60,000 nt of DNA from Tubiluchus corallicola (lineage: Eukaryota; Priapulida; Priapulimorpha; Priapulimorphida; Tubiluchidae): assembly GCA_030141605.1 (NCBI GenBank), contig JAQGDQ010000002.1, forward strand, positions 1,224,501 through 1,284,500. Reading direction: 5' to 3'. Below are positions 55,200-60,000 of the stretch, in pieces. The number at the start of each line of letters is the position of its first letter. The stretch's first letter is position 1. Made by a program: the position numbers and the translations under genes. The notes below the pieces were generated by a model. That model was not told the DNA's origin, made no database searches, and was given only the letters and a program-made list of their open reading frames with translations.

Positions 55200-58100
55200 T
55201 CATTTAATTCAACGAATTTATCTGTATGGTCCCCGTAGAAGTAATCCTCTGCTGTCGTTGTTTATCCCAATATCTCTATGCCATTCTTGCATAGCAATAG
55301 ATGCGCGGTTGTGTGCTCTTCATGACAACGGTGGACAATTTATTTCTAAAATTTGCTTTTACTTTATTCATAAAAAAGCAAGTTCCATTCTGCTATTTCA
55401 CAAACATTTCTCTCATCACACTCTTCTAAGCATGCCATTGGCTTTTCCACTGCCCTATTATACTTTTTAGAGATCTTCGTTTTTTCATTAATTATATTTG
55501 ATGTTTCGTTTTAAGTATTTTTTGTATCACTACCTTTCATTTCTTTTTTCATCTAGTTTTTTTCTAGTTCTAACATTTCTACTATATTCAAGTTTCGTGC
55601 TAGCGAGTTTCTCTATATTGTCCTTCCGACTACCTGGCACTTTTCTTTTTTCACACTTATTAACACTTTCTTTGCATCTCCATCATCTAATGACACACAT
55701 AATGTTCTTAACAACATCAACTGCTTATAGTGCACTTGTTTCATTGGCCATGTTCCACAAATCAGTAATATGACCTAATAACTTGTACTTAGCCTTTGTT
55801 TCAACATTCCACAAATAATTTCCTTTTGTCAAGTTTCTATACTTTGCCATTTATGTTCACTTAGTGTTCCCTGTACTTCCGTATTTGTTAACAAACTGAG
55901 AACAGTCATTGTTTTCTAAGCGCATAATCTGATATTGATATAATGATGTGTTCAACTTCACTTTTATGAGTCCAATTTATGATCTGCCTTTTCATCTAAC
56001 TTATTTTCTCACTTCTTTTTTCTATACTCATATCATTGGTTTTTTTGGCGATGAAATCGCCTAAACACTTATTATGATCAACGTTTTTAGTCCAGGCTCT
56101 ACTTCTTCACACTCGTTTCTTCATTTTCCATTTACTAGGGTGTAGATGTATGTATTGCAACTTTTCCGCACTAAATGTATTTTTTTAATTCTTTTATTCT
56201 TCTGCAGCTCTTTATTACTTTTGTTACTACTTCATTTTCTCTCTTACTTAATATATCGCATAAATTCGAGCAACATATAATTGGGTCCCGCACTGTGCTT
56301 TGTTTTACTGCTTCCCCAATCTTAAACTTTCCCGTTATCCCAACTAGTGTGACAATTCTCATGGTCAGGTGTTCATTTAACTTGTACATTAAATTTAAAA
56401 CATTTTCTTGTAATCCAATTTGTCATAAATCTATCAAACAGTCTCGTAACCATAACTCATCAAAACACTTCATCGCATCTACAAATACGAGTTTCGCATG
56501 TTTTCTATAATAACTACAAATCTCTATAAATCTGTAATATAAACAGATGATCCATTATTCGCCTTTCCTTTTTTGCCCTCACATTGGTTTCTGGCAGTTT
56601 AGCAATGTTACTGATTAGAAAGATTCCTCTTCTGTTTTTTAATTCATTTCTTGCACCCCTTTTCTTATATTGATTTCATTATCATCTCATTCCAGTCTCC
56701 TGGTATTATATCTTGGCTAATTACCTCATTAAATACAATACATAAGCTATCTATCAGGTCACTTCCTGCCATCTTTAATATTTCATTTTACCACCCTTGA
56801 CTACCTAATGTGTTTCTGTTTTTTAATTTTTGTAAAACTTCTTTCAGTTCTTCTCGAGCTACTTCTTTGTTTACTTTTAACTTTATTTACTAGTTCTGTC
56901 ACTTTTAATGCTTCATTAAGTTCTTTTTTTAAGTAACTTTGACTTGTATTTTGCAACAGTTCCCTGTAAAATCTACCACATTCTTTTTCAATTTGTTTCT
57001 CATCACTTTATCAACTAATTGAGATTTAACTCCACTTCTAATTTCTTCATTGGTACTTTCTTCATACTTCCAAAAAGCTCCTCATTTCTTTCGCCTTCTT
57101 TTCCGCTCTCTACAGTTTTAATTGTTTTTCTGGCTTTAGCCTCCTGTTTGCATCTGAACAGATGCTCATTGATTAAGTTTATTCTAATGTTTAATAAATC
57201 TGTCTCTTGCACATTTGTTTTTACTTGATTCTTCTTTATTTTCAAAGACGTTTTTACTTTATTTAGTATTCTAACTTCTTTTGGGGAATTTTATCCAAGC
57301 TTCTTTATCTTTCTTTCAATACACACATTTTTCATTTCAATTACTTTTGCACTCCGCATTGAATATTTTTCTTGTAAGTCTATGCCTTGTTTCCATATTC
57401 TATATTCTGTGTCATAGTTTTAAATTTATTTAATTTTCTTTGTGTCAGTTTCCTCATGGTATTGCTTTTTATTTCCTTGTATATCTGCGTCCAGTTCATA
57501 TTTACTATAACCATATTGTGGTCAGAATGTTTTTCTATCACCTTTCCATTTTCATTTTCAAAGCTACACATTTCCTATATTTTACTTTCATCTATTTTCA
57601 TATGATTTTCCAACTCTGATACTTTAGTTCTGCAGTCTTGTGGTCTATACATAACTCTGATCTATACATACACATCCATTGTCAATTATGCTCCAAACTG
57701 CTTCAGAGTCTTTTTCAATTCTTTCTATATCTACAAAAACTCGACACAATTCAACTCAATAAAAATAGTATTCCTCTTCTGTCTTTTTACATTTTTTTAA
57801 TTCTTAAATATTCATATCTATCAAATTGAATTCTATCATTCTCCATTACAAACGTTTCTACATACATTTCTGGTTTCCCCTCCTCTAGTGTGTTTAGGAC
57901 ACTACCTATATTCTTTATTCTCCAAGCATTTCAAAAATTAAAGTGAAATTTCTATACAGGTTTTTAATATTTAATGATCGGTTCTGTACTTTACGACTAC
58001 TGTTAGTTTCTTTACATTACACTGGTAGTTTGCTGTTGTCAAAACCACTATGATTTTTCAATAGGTTTTACATTAGGTGTTACTGTCTCTACAACATTTT

Positions 58101-58650
58101 ACTTTCCCTTCTCTGCACGGGTACTCTCTGCAGCCTGCTTACCAATTATGATACTGCCAGTTTCACACCTTCTAACTGCTTCTTTAAGGATGCCCCCATA
58201 AAGCCAACTTCTGATTTTCCCTGTCAGATCCATCTTTCTTTGTTTGGTAAAAATATGTTCTTTCACTAAGGCATTTACTACTGTTAACAACTTGTTATAA
58301 CGTTATAGCTGACTTGTAACTGTTTCTGTTTCTTCAACATTGCTATGCCAAAATTCACAAAATCCCATATCTACAATATTTTCCATGCTCACATTTCCAA
58401 CAAACTGATTTCATTTGTCCATATTGTACGTGCCTATGCCAACGTTTGTCACCAAATGGGCAATACAATCTTTTATGATATGTACTACGTATGTTTGGGT
58501 CTCACATGCTTTTCAGTCTGAACCACTCAAATCGTTTTTCAGTCTTTTCCTTTACATTAGTATTTCGATTCTGAATCTTCTAACTGTTTCCATTCATTCC
58601 CCTTTTAGGCAGCTTATATTCTTAAGGTAATGGATGATAGTATATCACAG
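55200..58650 (-). pseudogene. Decayed non-LTR retrotransposon (LINE), endonuclease plus RT
   Basis: Read on the - strand with frameshifts. About 58.5-58.3 kb: VCWKCEHGKYC-type cysteine motif, possibly an ORF1 or zinc knuckle. 57.94-57.80 kb: NAWRIKNIGSVLNTLEEGKP and ETFVMENDRIQFDRYEYL, the start of an APE-like endonuclease. 57.53-57.49 kb: KHSDHNMVIVNMNW, its end. 56.83-56.56 kb: SQGW-NEILKMAGSDLIDSL, then IPGDWNEMIMKSI and LKNRRGIFLISNIAKL (RT). 56.32-56.27 kb: GEAVKQSTVRDPIICC (RT block B). The catalytic YADD block near 56.05 kb is unrecognisable. Many stops and frameshifts show it is dead. The + strand is T-rich because the element's sense strand is A-rich. Outer limits are approximate. 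Confidence 0.85.
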
Positions 58651-60000
58651 CTGCTATACGAGTGAGCTTAAATTTTGCATAAATTATATATTGTAAAATA
58701 TGACCCATTTAAGCTTACGTAGAGCATTAAGAGAAGCCGAAAGATAAGAGTCATTTCTTCAAGGCAATGTTTTTGCCTACTTTATGTCGAAATAGGTTAA
58801 GGGTAGTAGTTCATCAAAACTATTTGGACTCATCCTATAATAACTAAAGGAATTACCCAGATGAGAAGGCAAGCCCGTAGATCTCATAAAATTATCCGTT
58901 CAGTAACCACAGACTAGTTATTGGGTGAGCCCAATATTTCCGCATCTTTGTCTTTTACGTTATTTAATAATGGACAAATATATGCAACCTCTTCAAGCTA
59001 AATAGCGCATTTGCGCCCGTTTTAAAATTGAATGTCTGAGCGCTCGATGTATACCAGTAAAACTGCATGCCATACCATATGGTATACCAGTCTCCGCGTG
59101 ACCTTAAATTACAAAGCTAAAGCCAGTCGTTTTCCGTGGCCTAACAAAACTTAAATTACTGTAGATGTCTAAGCCTATCTTAAAATGCGAGAAAGATTTA
59201 AAAGGGATTACTGTCTATGTAGCGAATGCTTAGTATACAATTCTAAGCTTGTCTTGCATGTCGCAAATTATCAACAGAGAACAGACTAACAACGAATTCT
59301 CACGAGGCCAGACCGCGTTGTGGCAACTGTTTGGCCAATAATTGTGCTTCGGCAACATTATTAATTAGTAAAGTTCCATTGTGGATAAACGCTTCTGACT
59401 AACACCTGAATAGGCATGCATGTAATAAGGGCATGTTCCCGAGAGGAAAAAAGCATAATCATAATTCATAATTCATTCAAGCAGCACCTAAAGTCTAGTG
59501 ACTAGCTAGACCCATATGTTCTGTTCTGCACGTTGCACATGATTATAGGCTCATATTTTTCTTTGGGGATGCTTTACCTTCCTAATGAAGGACGGATTCG
59601 AACAAATCTGCAGGCTGTAAACAAAATACGTCATATAAAAGCTCGCTGATTGAGGAAAAACTTTTGCTTTTTGTTTTGCAAATAATGACGACGGTCGATA
59701 ATTTGCGAAGTCGCGTAATAACGACACCAAAAATAACTCGGCGGCTCAAAAATACGAGCCTAAGTCGTATCGATCATGGTAAATGGCTTCAACACCTACG
59801 TCATCGAAATTAGGAAAAATTACTTCAATGGTCTGTCTTATCAGGCTAACCCGGAGAGGTTTTCCAGCCGAAGCAGGAGAAATGATGCCTTAAGAACGAC
59901 AAACATGACAAGAGTTAGACAAAATAGGTTCCTGTTCGATTCGAAACTGAAAAGAAACAAAGCGAGGGAGAAGAGAGACAATCAATCAAAAAAGTACTCA
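58651..60000. other. No feature recognised
   Basis: AT-rich sequence without coding-like frames, repeats or RNA signatures that I can support. Confidence 0.4.

Overview
This window is nuclear DNA of an animal. It is AT-rich, has GT-AG spliced genes with short exons and kilobase introns, and carries many microsatellites, decayed LINE retrotransposons and small inverted-repeat elements. There is no bacterial gene organisation. The two complete genes are metazoan: an EAAT/SLC1 glutamate transporter and a class C (metabotropic-glutamate-like) GPCR. An invertebrate is likely. The divergent class C receptor would fit an early-branching animal such as a sponge, but the sequence alone does not settle the lineage.

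Layout. (1) 1.6-18.5 kb, + strand: a ten-coding-exon gene for a 578-residue glutamate transporter closest to SLC1A2 (EAAT2/GLT-1). All junction phases agree. Its introns hold a LINE relic (2.6-4.8 kb), a foldback element (7.8-9.1 kb) with a nested LINE tail, and long GA, CA, CTGTC and CT repeats. (2) 18.5-27.8 kb: no recognisable gene; CT, ACT and ATCGC simple repeats and one copy of a dispersed repeat. (3) 27.9-45.7 kb, - strand: a five-coding-exon class C GPCR of 842 residues with signal peptide, Venus-flytrap domain, cysteine-rich domain and seven membrane helices. Its introns hold foldback-element copies, a LINE 3' relic, a 510-bp compound tetranucleotide repeat and a GC-rich minisatellite. 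(4) 48.5-48.8 kb: a broken BTB/POZ domain. (5) 52.6-54.5 kb, - strand: the 3' exons of a small gene I do not recognise. (6) 55.2-58.6 kb, - strand: a decayed LINE with endonuclease and reverse-transcriptase motifs. The last 1.3 kb shows nothing I can name.

The two main genes are convergent (tail to tail) and about 9 kb apart. The transporter keeps the canonical residues for acidic amino-acid uptake. The receptor is clearly of the mGluR fold but, by my recalled alignment, lacks the residues that hold the side-chain carboxylate of glutamate in vertebrate mGluRs, so its ligand is uncertain. Exon models were built by hand from splice sites, reading phase and recalled family sequences; no search was run.
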